Shown piece after piece: positions 7,449 to 14,787 of a stretch of DNA of 14,823 bases. Numbering within the stretch: position 1 is the stretch's first letter; each line of letters starts with the position of its first letter. Made by a program: the position numbers and the translations under genes. The notes beneath the pieces were generated by a model. It saw only the letters and a program-made list of their open reading frames with translations. It was not told where the DNA came from and did not search any database. Source of the stretch: Clostridiales bacterium (GTDB lineage: Bacteria > Bacillota > Clostridia > Oscillospirales > Oscillospiraceae); the NCBI GenBank assembly GCA_021200895.1, contig JAJQFX010000157.1, positions 1 through 14,823 on the forward strand, read 5' to 3'.

Positions 7449-8741
7449 CTATGTGTCCTGCGTTTCCTCCGGCAGGGGGATGGTGATGCTCAGACAAAAG
7501 AAGCCGTCTCTGGTGTCTATCACCGTTTCGCCGCCGTACTTCTGCACGGTGGAGCGGATGCTGCGGATGCCGAAGCCGTGGAAGCCGTCCGGCTCCTTGG
7601 TGGAGACGGGCAGCCCGTCCTCAAAGCTGGGAGGCTCCTTCATGGGGTTGGTGATGCTGATGACCAGGAAGCGCTGCCGGACGTGCACCAGCACGTCGAT
7701 GATGCGCAGGTGGGGCCGCTCGAACTTGGAGACGGCCTCCATGGCGTTGTCCATGGCGTTGCCCATAATGGTATACAGGTCAACGGGGTTCATAAAGTCC
7801 ACGCTGGCCCCATCCACCACGCAGTTCACCGTGATGCCCTTCCGGTCACACTCCAGCTGCTTCTCCGTCAGGACGGTGTTCAGCGTCTCGTTGTTGGTGT
7901 TGACGTTCAGGTCGTAGCCGTGGACGGAGTCCTCAATCTCCTGGAGGGCCTGGCGCTGGCGCTCGCTGCTCTCCATACTGCGGACGGCTGAGAGCATATG
8001 CTTCAGGTCGTGGTACTTTTGGTTTACCCGGGCAATATTTTCCTTCGAGAACTCATATTGCCGCTTCTGCTGCTGCCACAGCAGGTTCAGGGTGTTCACC
8101 TCCTGCTGGAGGGCGCTCTTCTTGAACAGGGCCGTTTGCAGATACAGCAGGGTGATGCAGTACGCCTGCCCGATTAGAATCAACAGGCTGCTGGGGGTCA
8201 ACTCCGGATGGTTGTAGAAGATGACCAGCAGCACCATGAATATCATGTAGAGCATGACGGCGGAGGTCAGCTGCCGGGGGCCTACATGGTCGTTGCCGTA
8301 CACCGGCATCCATTTCCGCTCCGTCAGGGCCAGCGCCCCGCCCACAATGCAGATGACTGCCATCAAAATCAATACCCGGTACAGCACCCCGTCCAGCACC
8401 GGGAAGCGCAGATGGAGGTAGGGCAGGTCGTAAAGCTCCTCCAGCAGCGCCACGCACAGCACCGACCAGATGCCAAAGTACAGGGCGATGCTGGCCTTCA
8501 CCTTGCAGCAGGCCAGTGCCATCAGCGTCGCGGAGGCCAGCAGCTCCACAGGGGCGAGCCATCTGCATTGCTCCGCCGCCAGATACAGCGTACAAAAGCA
8601 GAGTAAGATGTTCAACAGCAGAAACGCCCCGGCCCACAGCGGAAACCCCTTCCTCCGGGGCAGAGGCAGCAGGAACACCAGGCAGAACCCCCAGCAAAAC
8701 ACATAGGAGCAAAAGTTTGTCCAGTAGGTTTGCATCACCAT
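7449..8741 (-). CDS. AgrC-like sensor histidine kinase (GHKL, six to seven membrane helices)
   Basis: This 430-residue sensor kinase should autophosphorylate and pass the phosphate to the LytTR regulator encoded just upstream. The N-terminal half (about 1-205) has six or seven hydrophobic helices and little extracellular sequence, as in AgrC-type sensors. A linker/coiled-coil region leads to the phosphoacceptor box NQKYHDLKHML (H244). The ATPase domain has N-box GNAMDNAMEA (327-336) and G-box FHGFGIRSI (387-395), of the HATPase_c_5/GHKL type. The ATG at 8741 would overlap a TAA in the TAATG arrangement if the regulator frame were intact, and the G-run 9 bases upstream is its only ribosome-site-like sequence. 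No AgrD/AgrB-type peptide gene is seen in the window, so the signal is unknown. A terminator follows. Confidence 0.88.
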   Translation of the reverse strand: MVMQTYWTNFCSYVFCWGFCLVFLLPLPRRKGFPLWAGAFLLLNILLCFCTLYLAAEQCRWLAPVELLASATLMALACCKVKASIALYFGIWSVLCVALLEELYDLPYLHLRFPVLDGVLYRVLILMAVICIVGGALALTERKWMPVYGNDHVGPRQLTSAVMLYMIFMVLLVIFYNHPELTPSSLLILIGQAYCITLLYLQTALFKKSALQQEVNTLNLLWQQQKRQYEFSKENIARVNQKYHDLKHMLSAVRSMESSERQRQALQEIEDSVHGYDLNVNTNNETLNTVLTEKQLECDRKGITVNCVVDGASVDFMNPVDLYTIMGNAMDNAMEAVSKFERPHLRIIDVLVHVRQRFLVISITNPMKEPPSFEDGLPVSTKEPDGFHGFGIRSIRSTVQKYGGETVIDTRDGFFCLSITIPLPEETQDT

Positions 8742-9450
8742 TATGTGCTGCCCCCCCCATGTACCGCGTCAGCGCCGCCATGAAGGCCGTCCGGTTCCGG
8801 CGGCTGATGTCCAGGGGCATCCCGGCTACGAGCACCACGTTCTTATCCACCTGGGACACATAGGCCAGGTTCACCAGGCACCAGTTGCTGCACCGGCTGA
8901 AATGGTAGGGCGCCAACTCTTGCTCCGCCTTCTGCATTGTCCCACGCAGGGCAAACTCCCCCTGGTTGGTGTGGTAATGCAGGACATGGTTTTGAATCTC
9001 CACATAGTAGATGTCCCGGGTTTGCAGCACCTGGACGCCGCTTGCCAGCGTCAGGACGATGCGCTTCCCCTCCCGGCTCTCCGCCCGGCGGATGGCCTTG
9101 GTCAGCTTCATGGCGAACACGTCATAGTTCACCGGCTTCAGCAGGAAGTCCAGCGCGTCCACCTCGTAGCCGTTGATGGCGTACTGAGCCATCTGGGTGA
9201 TGAACACCAGCACCGCCTGCTCGTCCACCTGCCGGATGCGCCGGGCCGTTTCCATGCCGTCCATATCCGGCATGGCGATGTCCAGCAGGATGATGTCATA
9301 CTCCGGCCGATAGTCCTGTACCAAATCCACTCCGCTGGAGAAGCAGGAGACCTCCATCTCCGCGGAGTGGGTCTCCCCATATTGCCGCAAAAACTCCGTC
9401 AGCTGCGCACGGGATTCCGCTTCGTCCTCTGCAATAGCAACCCGCAGCAC
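8741..9450 (-). CDS. LytTR-family response regulator, frame disturbed at its 3' end
   Basis: This is an AgrA-like DNA-binding response regulator. The receiver domain (about 1-120) has the acidic pair in AIAEDE, phosphoacceptor D57 in ILLDIAMPDMDG, and K105 in FLLKPV. The LytTR domain (about 130-230) ends in MAALTRYMG. The GTG at 9450 is chosen because AAGGGGGTGA, one mismatch from an ideal ribosome site, lies just upstream; an in-frame TTG at 9474 is weaker. As written, the frame does not stop here: it runs to 8053, overlapping the kinase in another frame and adding about 230 low-complexity residues. With one more G in the G8 run (8751-8758) it would end at TAA 8743-8741, giving a normal 236-residue protein overlapping the kinase ATG. 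The end given is that inferred one. It probably controls the GH2 operon. Confidence 0.85.
8751..8758 (-). repeat. G8 homopolymer at the regulator/kinase junction
   Basis: Eight consecutive Gs on the coding strand lie in the last codons of the response regulator. Nine would give a normal stop; eight (as here) gives readthrough in the wrong frame; seven would fuse regulator and kinase in one frame. The run may also serve as the kinase ribosome site. Confidence 0.9.
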
Positions 9451-9502
9451 GGCATTCACCCCCTTCTCATCCAAAAAATCGTTTCACTCATTCCGTTCTT
9501 AC

Positions 9503-9531
9503 AGTTTAGCATAGACAGCGCCAAAACGCAA
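9503..9531 (-). promoter_or_regulatory. Promoter for the regulator/kinase pair
   Basis: On the minus strand, TTGCGT (9531-9526) and TAAACT (9508-9503) have a 17-base spacer and an extended TGC just before the -10. The start would be near 9496, about 45 bases before the GTG of the regulator. No terminator separates it from the lipoprotein gene, so readthrough from the gal operon is also possible. Confidence 0.5.
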
Positions 9532-9557
9532 GCTGCCGTCAAAGGCATATCCGGCCG

Positions 9558-10106
9558 TCACTCTGCGGTCTCTTCCTCCGGCTCCTCCTCTGCGGCGGGC
9601 ACGATCTGCTCTACCAGGGTCAGGAGGATGTCCGCAAAGCCGGTGAAGCTGCTGTCCGTCTGAGACAGGGAGAAGTACAGTGTGCCGTCCTCGCCGTCGT
9701 AGCTGAACTCGCAGTAATAGGTGTCCTCCAGCAGCCACACGTCCAGGGAACTGAACCGGCTGTCTGCACACTGGATGCCGCCGGCGCTTTTCCCATTCAG
9801 GAGGCCGGACAGGCCCTCGTAGTCCTCCTCAGAGGCGGACATCCGCAGTTCAATCACGGTATCCTCATAGTCATAGTCGATTTGCCCGATGGTGCCGCCC
9901 AGAACGGTATAACTGGCTGCCTCCGCCCCCGCCACCGTCAGCTCCTGCATGACAAAGCCGGTGGCCTCGCTGATGGCCTCCGCAGAGGCACAGAGCGTCT
10001 CGGCGCTGGCAACGGACTGCTCCGCCTCATCCCCGCCGCCGCAGCCGGTGAGGGCGCCCATCGGCAGGCACAGGGCCAGGAGCAGCGCACAGACACGCCT
10101 CTTCAT
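9558..10106 (-). CDS. Small secreted lipoprotein of unknown function
   Basis: This 182-residue protein has a lipoprotein signal peptide: MKRR, a hydrophobic core (VCALLLALCLP) and lipobox LTGC with C22 as the lipidated residue. The mature part is acidic, mainly predicted beta/alpha with no family I recognise, and ends in a Glu-rich tail (EEEPEEETAE). The ATG at 10106 has GAGG upstream. An in-frame GTG at 10118 overlaps the galT stop as GTGA and would add four residues, so either start implies translational coupling with galT. It is the third gene of the gal operon and lies directly before the regulator/kinase pair. It could be a substrate-binding or sensing accessory at the membrane, but nothing in the sequence proves this. 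Confidence 0.7.
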   Translation of the reverse strand: MKRRVCALLLALCLPMGALTGCGGGDEAEQSVASAETLCASAEAISEATGFVMQELTVAGAEAASYTVLGGTIGQIDYDYEDTVIELRMSASEEDYEGLSGLLNGKSAGGIQCADSRFSSLDVWLLEDTYYCEFSYDGEDGTLYFSLSQTDSSFTGFADILLTLVEQIVPAAEEEPEEETAE

Positions 10107-10114
10107 GGGCCGCC

Positions 10115-11608
10115 TCACAGGGTATCCAGGAAGCGGCGGAAGGCGGCCTTCCCCGCGTCCGTCCGCTTGAACACGCCCGCGTCCTCCAGTACGCCTACAA
10201 AGACCTGGCCGACCTCTTCCCGGAGGATACGCATCCGATTGCCGTCGGTCATTTCCGGGTGGCGGGCCTGCACCTCGTTGGCCCAGACCGCGTGCTTGGC
10301 GGTTTTTTCGTCCGCCATCAAATCTTTGCCCTCGGAGATGGCCTCCTCCAGCACCTCCAGCTCGTCCTTCAGACGGGCGGGCAGCACCGCCAGACCCATC
10401 ACCTCGATGAGGCCGATGTTCTCCTTTTTAATGTGGTGCTTCTCATCATGGGGATGGAAGATGCCCAGGGGATACTCCTCCGTGGTGCGGTTGTTCCGCA
10501 GCACCAGGTCCAGCTCAAAGTCCGCCCCTCTCCGGCGGGCGATGGGGGTGATGGTGGAGTGGGGCGTGCCCTCCGTTTCATGGAGGATGTCCGCCTCCGG
10601 GTCGTCATAGCCCCGCCAGGCCGTCAGGATGTGGTCGGCCAGGGCCACCAGCTGCTTCGGGTCTGCCGCCTTGAGGCGAATCACGCTCATGGGCCACTTC
10701 ACCAGGCCGCAGGTGACCTCCTCATAGCCGGAGACGGTGAACAGCTCCTCACAGGGAGCCTTGGCCATGGCGAACTCATAATGTCCGCCCTGATAGTGGT
10801 CATGGCTCAGCACGCTGCCGCCCACGATGGGCAGGTCGGCGTTGGAGCCCACAAAGTAGTGGGGGAACAGGGTGACGAAGTCCAGCAGGTTGGTAAAGCA
10901 GTCCGCATCAATGTGCATCGGCACATGGTCTTTGCACAGGACGATGCAATGCTCATTATAATAGACATAGGGGCTGTACTGGAGGAAGTAGTCCTTCCCG
11001 CCCAGCTCCAGAGGGATGATGCGGTGATTCTGCCGGGCGGGGTGGTTCAGCCGACCCTGGTAGCCCTCGTTCTCTGCGCAAAGCTGGCACTTGGGGTAGG
11101 TGGTGCTTTTGGCCTTGCCAGCCGCCGCAATGGCCTTGGGGTCCTTTTCCGGCTTGGACAGGTTGATGGTGATGTCAATGGTGCCGTACTCCGTCTCCAC
11201 CGTCCACTTCTGGTCCTTGGCGATACGGTCCCGGCGGATATAGTTGGTGTCCCCGGAGAAGGCGTAATACCAGTCGGTGGCGGCCTCCGGGCTCTCGTCA
11301 TAGAAGTTCAGGAACTCGTCAATGACCTCGGAGGGCTTGGGGGTCAGCAGGCCCATCAGCTTCGTGTCAAACAAATCCCGATAGGTGGTGGAGTTGCCCT
11401 CGATGACGCCGGTTTCATAGGCGTAGTCACAGAGCTTATCCAGGATGCTCTGGATGGGAGGGAGGCTGTCCACCTCCACCAGGCCGTCAAAGCCGTCCAG
11501 GTGCAGGGCGGCCAGGAGTTGGTTTGCCGCCCAGAGCCGGTCTACCTCCTCCAGCCAGTTCTTTTGCACCGCGTATTCTACCAACTGAGAAATTTCAAGT
11601 TCCAGCAT
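10115..11608 (-). CDS. galT: Galactose-1-phosphate uridylyltransferase, type 2
   Basis: This 497-residue cytoplasmic enzyme of the Leloir pathway exchanges UMP between UDP-glucose and galactose-1-phosphate. It is the Gram-positive type 2 form, about 490-500 residues, longer than the about 350-residue E. coli type. Supporting features are the N-terminal helical region, YPKCQLCAENEGYQGR (171-186), and the active-site loop GGSVLSHDHYQGG (263-275), where H269-D270-H271 holds the nucleophilic His equivalent to the HPH of E. coli GalT. The start has AGGAGGG 7 bases upstream. It lies 21 bases after galK and its TGA touches the lipoprotein start, so it is in an operon with both. No galE is present in the window. 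Confidence 0.95.
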   Translation of the reverse strand: MLELEISQLVEYAVQKNWLEEVDRLWAANQLLAALHLDGFDGLVEVDSLPPIQSILDKLCDYAYETGVIEGNSTTYRDLFDTKLMGLLTPKPSEVIDEFLNFYDESPEAATDWYYAFSGDTNYIRRDRIAKDQKWTVETEYGTIDITINLSKPEKDPKAIAAAGKAKSTTYPKCQLCAENEGYQGRLNHPARQNHRIIPLELGGKDYFLQYSPYVYYNEHCIVLCKDHVPMHIDADCFTNLLDFVTLFPHYFVGSNADLPIVGGSVLSHDHYQGGHYEFAMAKAPCEELFTVSGYEEVTCGLVKWPMSVIRLKAADPKQLVALADHILTAWRGYDDPEADILHETEGTPHSTITPIARRRGADFELDLVLRNNRTTEEYPLGIFHPHDEKHHIKKENIGLIEVMGLAVLPARLKDELEVLEEAISEGKDLMADEKTAKHAVWANEVQARHPEMTDGNRMRILREEVGQVFVGVLEDAGVFKRTDAGKAAFRRFLDTL

Positions 11609-11629
11609 TGTGATACCCTCCTGATTATC

Positions 11630-12940
11630 TTATCGCAATTCCGCGTCGCCGATTAAGGTGCAGCCGCCCACCGGGCGGATGGCCGTCACCCGGCAGGCCC
11701 CGGCCCCCAGCAGGGCGTCCATGCCCGCCTGGAAGTCCGGCACCTGCTCCACCGGAACGAAAGCCTGAATGGTGCCGGCAAAGCCGCCGCCATGGACCCG
11801 GAAGGCGCCCTTCCCGGCCAGCAGATGCTCCGCCATGGCCAGGGCCACCGCCACAGGCTGGGAGGCGCTGTCCCGGAAGGTGGCGATATTCTGTAAGTAC
11901 ACGAAGGAGGAGCGGCCGGACTCCGACACCAGCGCCAGGAACCGGTCAAACTGCCCCGCCTCCAGGGCGGCCACCTGCTGCTCTACCCGATGGCAGTCGG
12001 AGAAGTAGTGAATGGCCCGCAGCACCGCCCGGTCGCCGCACTGCTTCCGCAGGGCAGGGATGGACTTGTAAAATTCCCCTTCGTCCACCTGGGACAGGAC
12101 TTCCTTGCCGAAGCAGGCCGCCACAGCCCGCATCTCGGCGGGCAGCGCCGCATAGTCGGCGGTCATGTCCGCATGGTCTGCGCCGGTGTCCACAATGCAG
12201 AGGGCGTAGCCCTCCTTGGCGAAGTCAAAGTCCACCGCATGGTAGACAGGATTATCGGCGTCCGCAAAGTCAATGGTGACAACGCCGCCGATGGCGCAGC
12301 CCATCTGGTCCAGCAGGCCGGAGGGCTTGCCGAAGTAGACATTTTCCGCGTACTGCCCGATTTGGGCCACCTGGGCCATGGAGAGGGCGCCGCCGCAAAA
12401 CAGCGCGTTCACCGCCACGCCGATCAGCACCTCAAAGCAGGCGGAGGAGGACAGGCCGCTGCCCCCCGGCACGCTGGAAGTCACATAGGCGTCAAAGCCG
12501 CTGACGGAATACCCCAGCTGGCTGACCCTGGCCAGGATGCCCCGTATCAGGGCCTGGGTGGTGTTCTCCTCCGACGGCACCTTCTCCAGCTGGTCAGTGT
12601 CCACTGTGAGCAGGCCGTAGCCCTCCGACTGGATGTTGACCAGGGAGGTGCCGTTCTGTGCGCAGCAGGCCAGGGCGTCCAGGTCTACGCTGCCTGTCAG
12701 CACCTTGCCTCGCTGATGGTCGGTGTGGTTGCCTCCCAGCTCCGTCCGGCCCGGGGCGGAGTAGACGGCTACCTCCGTCTCATCCCCTCTGGAAAAGGCG
12801 GACTGGAAGCCCTCCGTGACGTGCAGGATGCGCTGCCGCAAGTCGGCCACCTCCCCGGATGGCCGACAATAGAGATAGGACAGGCGCTCGTCATATGCCC
12901 CGCCTGCCAACTGCTCCCGCAGCTCTTGGATTGTCAACAT
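11630..12940 (-). CDS. galK: Galactokinase (GHMP kinase)
   Basis: This 436-residue enzyme phosphorylates galactose at C1 with ATP, the first committed Leloir step. It has all three GHMP motifs: APGRTELGGNHTDHQ (62-76, the clostridial variant of the GRVNLIGEHTDY galactokinase signature), SSVPGGSGLSSSA (155-167, ATP loop), and RVHGGGFAGT (381-390). The probable catalytic base is D211 in GLLDQM. The ATG at 12940 is chosen because AGGAGG lies 7 bases upstream; an upstream in-frame ATG at 12997 has no ribosome site. It is the first gene of the galK-galT-lipoprotein operon, with a strong promoter at 13033-13061. Confidence 0.95.
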   Translation of the reverse strand: MLTIQELREQLAGGAYDERLSYLYCRPSGEVADLRQRILHVTEGFQSAFSRGDETEVAVYSAPGRTELGGNHTDHQRGKVLTGSVDLDALACCAQNGTSLVNIQSEGYGLLTVDTDQLEKVPSEENTTQALIRGILARVSQLGYSVSGFDAYVTSSVPGGSGLSSSACFEVLIGVAVNALFCGGALSMAQVAQIGQYAENVYFGKPSGLLDQMGCAIGGVVTIDFADADNPVYHAVDFDFAKEGYALCIVDTGADHADMTADYAALPAEMRAVAACFGKEVLSQVDEGEFYKSIPALRKQCGDRAVLRAIHYFSDCHRVEQQVAALEAGQFDRFLALVSESGRSSFVYLQNIATFRDSASQPVAVALAMAEHLLAGKGAFRVHGGGFAGTIQAFVPVEQVPDFQAGMDALLGAGACRVTAIRPVGGCTLIGDAELR

Positions 12941-12966
12941 AGCTGTTCCTCCTGTATCATGATTGC

Positions 12967-13008
12967 GCAAGCGGTTGTCATTCCTGATTTCCCCCATCTG
13001 CCGCTTGC
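12967..13008 (-). other. Inverted repeat in the galK leader
   Basis: GCAAGCGG (12967-12974) and CCGCTTGC (13001-13008) form a perfect 8-bp inverted repeat with a 26-base spacer. It lies wholly in the transcribed leader, between the promoter and the galK ribosome site. It may fold in RNA or be a protein site. No riboswitch class was recognised. Confidence 0.4.
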
Positions 13009-13032
13009 CTGGGGGCTGTTCGCTGTAGCCCT

Positions 13033-13061
13033 ATTGTAGCATATTCCTTCCATGGGGACAA
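13033..13061 (-). promoter_or_regulatory. galK: Sigma-A promoter of the galK-galT operon
   Basis: On the minus strand, TTGTCC (13061-13056) and TACAAT (13038-13033) have a 17-base spacer and an extended TGC before the -10. Transcription would start near 13026, giving a leader of about 85 bases. The direct repeat found before GH2 is absent here, so this operon is probably under different control. Confidence 0.8.
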
Positions 13062-13104
13062 GCGGGAAACAACTCTTAATGCTGTAAAATTTCGTCCGAT
13101 TGTG

Positions 13105-13156
13105 TAAAAATAATTCGGGCAGGGAACCGCTCCACCGAAGCGCGGTCTCCTGCCCG
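13105..13156 (-). terminator. Rho-independent terminator after the YihY/BrkB gene
   Basis: On the minus strand a 15-position stem (13142-13156 with 13116-13130, one mismatch and one G-U-type pair) is followed by AATTATTTTT. It begins 13 bases after the stop of the membrane-protein gene and insulates the galK promoter. Confidence 0.9.
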
Positions 13157-13168
13157 AGTTGGTTCGTA

Positions 13169-14056
13169 TTAAAGAATATGCTCCAAAATATAGCGCACCT
13201 CAAGGCCCTGCTTGTGCTGCCAGCGCACATAGTTCGCCACGACCCCCAAAATCACGATGGTGCCGCAGAAGTACAGCCACATCATCAGCAGCACGATGGA
13301 GGCCAGGGAGCCATAAATCATGGAATAGCGGTTGGACAGGGTGATGAAGAAGGAGAACAGCCAAGTGAACAGCGTCAGCGCCAGCGACGCGAACAGTGCG
13401 CCGCTGGCCACCGGCGGATGGTGCCTGCCGCCGGGAGAGGTGATGCGGTAAATGAGCATTAGCAGCAGCGTGGCCAGGCCGAACATGATGCCCGCTCGGG
13501 ACCAGTTCCACAGCTTGGTGGGGATGGAGATGGAGAAGATGTCGTTGACCATTTGGATGAACCAGCTGCCGGTAAAGACAATGACCATCGTGAAGTAAAT
13601 AAACACGATGAGCAGGATGGAGTACAACACGGAGAACAGGAAATACTTCACACCGCGGAATACCTTCCGGCAATATATCTCGCCGGAGATGGAAATCAGG
13701 CTCCGGAAGGCGGCGGAGGCAGCGGTCAGCATGGAAATCGACCCCGTAATCAACAGGGCCATGCTCAGGTTGTTCAGGACGTAGGCCACATACTCCTCCA
13801 GCAGTTCATAGATTTGTTCCGGCAGGATGGCCTCCATAACGTCCAGCACCTGGGTGTCGCTGATGGGCAGCACGCCGATGATGCCAATCACCATGATCAA
13901 AAGGGGGAATACCGTCATCAGGGCGTAGTAGGCAAATTCTGCGCCGGAGCGGGAGATGCGCCGGTCGAGAAATACATTGGCCACGCAGTAGAGGAACCGC
14001 ACCGGATAAAAGCGTGCGGACACCCGCTCCAGCCAGCTGTTCACCTTTTTCTCCAT
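13169..14056 (-). CDS. YihY/BrkB-family inner membrane protein
   Basis: This 295-residue integral membrane protein has about six helices in the family's usual pattern. It begins with RRISRSGAEFAYYALMTVFPLLI near the N-terminus, has the polar helix-turn IYCRKVFRGVKY in the middle, and ends with NRYSMIYGSLASIVLLMMWLYF, a hallmark of the YihY/BrkB family (once misnamed ribonuclease BN). The molecular role of the family is not settled; envelope transport or export is commonly suggested. The ATG at 14056 has AAAGAGGTG just upstream and is preferred over an in-frame ATG at 14080. It lies between rpsT and gal with terminators on both sides, so it is probably monocistronic. Confidence 0.9.
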   Translation of the reverse strand: MEKKVNSWLERVSARFYPVRFLYCVANVFLDRRISRSGAEFAYYALMTVFPLLIMVIGIIGVLPISDTQVLDVMEAILPEQIYELLEEYVAYVLNNLSMALLITGSISMLTAASAAFRSLISISGEIYCRKVFRGVKYFLFSVLYSILLIVFIYFTMVIVFTGSWFIQMVNDIFSISIPTKLWNWSRAGIMFGLATLLLMLIYRITSPGGRHHPPVASGALFASLALTLFTWLFSFFITLSNRYSMIYGSLASIVLLMMWLYFCGTIVILGVVANYVRWQHKQGLEVRYILEHIL

Positions 14057-14122
14057 ATCAGCACCTCTTTCCCGGGGCACCTGCGCCGTGCCCTCCCTGG
14101 GTATGGTATGCGCTCCGCCCCC

Positions 14123-14151
14123 TGTTTAGCACCGGGCGGCAGAAAAAGCAA
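14123..14151 (-). promoter_or_regulatory. Possible weak promoter for the YihY/BrkB gene
   Basis: On the minus strand, TTGCTT (14151-14146) and TAAACA (14128-14123) have a 17-base spacer and an extended TGC. The -35 box lies inside the rpsT terminator T-run. The -10 match is poor, so this is tentative. Confidence 0.3.
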
Positions 14152-14179
14152 AAACCGCCTGCAAATCGGGCAGACGGCT
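14143..14179 (-). terminator. Rho-independent terminator of rpsT
   Basis: On the minus strand a 10-bp stem (14170-14179 with 14153-14162, two G-U pairs) with a 7-base loop runs into TTTTTGCTTTTT. It starts 27 bases after the rpsT stop. Confidence 0.93.
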
Positions 14180-14205
14180 TATGCTAACCAATCAATGGCT
14201 CATGC

Positions 14206-14469
14206 TCACTCAATTGCGTTCAACTTAATGGTCATCTGGCTCTTCTTGTGAGCGGCCTTGTTCCGATGGATCAGACCCTTCGCAGCAGCCTTGTCAACGC
14301 ACTTGATTGCGGCTTTGTAGGCGGTGGCGGCCTCGGCGCGGTCGCCTTCGTCAGCCTTGGCATCAAAGTTCTTGATCAGAGTCTTCATTTCAGACTTTGC
14401 AGCCTTGTTCTGTGCAGTCTTGGTCTGCGCAACCAGAACACGCTTCTTCGCGGACTTGATATTCGGCAA
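14206..14469 (-). CDS. rpsT: 30S ribosomal protein S20
   Basis: This 87-residue, Lys/Ala-rich primary 16S rRNA-binding protein of the small subunit has the typical N-terminus PNIKSAKKRV and the C-terminal IHRNKAAHKKSQMTIKLN. The start is TTG at 14469, with GGAGGTG 6 bases upstream; an ATG at 14493 would add eight non-family residues and lacks a ribosome site. A UUG start is also known for E. coli rpsT, where it is tied to autoregulation. It is transcribed alone from the promoter at 14530-14558, divergently from the gpr remnant, an arrangement also found in Bacillus. Confidence 0.97.
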   Translation of the reverse strand: MPNIKSAKKRVLVAQTKTAQNKAAKSEMKTLIKNFDAKADEGDRAEAATAYKAAIKCVDKAAAKGLIHRNKAAHKKSQMTIKLNAIE

Positions 14470-14529
14470 ATCTAACACCTCCTGTACCAGCATCGCAGGC
14501 GCTCTAAATTTACACCTGCGCAGTCACAT

Positions 14530-14558
14530 ATTATACCATGAAACAATACCCTTTGCAA
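14530..14558 (-). promoter_or_regulatory. rpsT: Sigma-A promoter of rpsT
   Basis: On the minus strand, TTGCAA (14558-14553) and a perfect TATAAT (14535-14530) are separated by 17 bases. The leader is about 54 bases and contains a small 6-bp inverted repeat (14494-14499 with 14515-14520). Confidence 0.85.
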
Positions 14559-14637
14559 CTGGTTTTTTCGTTTTTTTGTTGGGAGATTTCATAATTTTCT
14601 CCGCTGTGGGCAAGGCTAGTTTGAGGTGACTTTGACG

Positions 14638-14787
14638 ATGCGAACGCATGATTCAGACCTGATAGACGAGGCCAGGGAGCTTTGGCAGGCCCAACGGGGC
14701 GACCCCGGCGACCTGCCCGGCATCCGCTCGGAGGAGCGCTCCTGCGGCCCCTTCTCCCTCAGCGAGGTGGAGGTGGGCGGGTTATAA
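14638..14787 (+). pseudogene. gpr: N-terminal stub of the spore protease gene gpr
   Basis: From an ATG at 14638 with GAGGTGA 8 bases upstream, 49 codons read up to a TAA at 14785. The sequence (DLIDEARELW, then LPGIRSEER and SLSEVEV) resembles the first 45 residues of GPR, the endopeptidase that degrades small acid-soluble spore proteins at germination: RTDLAxEARELW, then LPGVxxEE, then xVEV. Full GPR is about 300 residues, so this copy is broken or interrupted. The divergent position next to rpsT matches gpr in Bacillus. The similarity ends at about base 14775; the AT-richer sequence beyond looks foreign to the gene. The family call rests on remembered homologs. Confidence 0.55.

Noticed and set aside
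8053..8740. The extra about 230 residues following the LytTR domain, as a new C-terminal domain
   Set aside because: The segment lies entirely within the kinase gene in another frame and is Ala/Gly/Arg/Pro-rich. It is better explained by the G8 frame change.
13039..13105. A copy of the LytTR-type direct repeat upstream of galK
   Set aside because: No match to the 9-mer or a 21-bp-spaced pair was found, so joint control of gal by the same regulator is not supported.
14570..14596. A sporulation sigma-G-type promoter (CATAATT at 14590-14596) before gpr
   Set aside because: The -10-like element is reasonable for a gpr promoter, but no convincing -35 lies 15 bases upstream, so it is not annotated.
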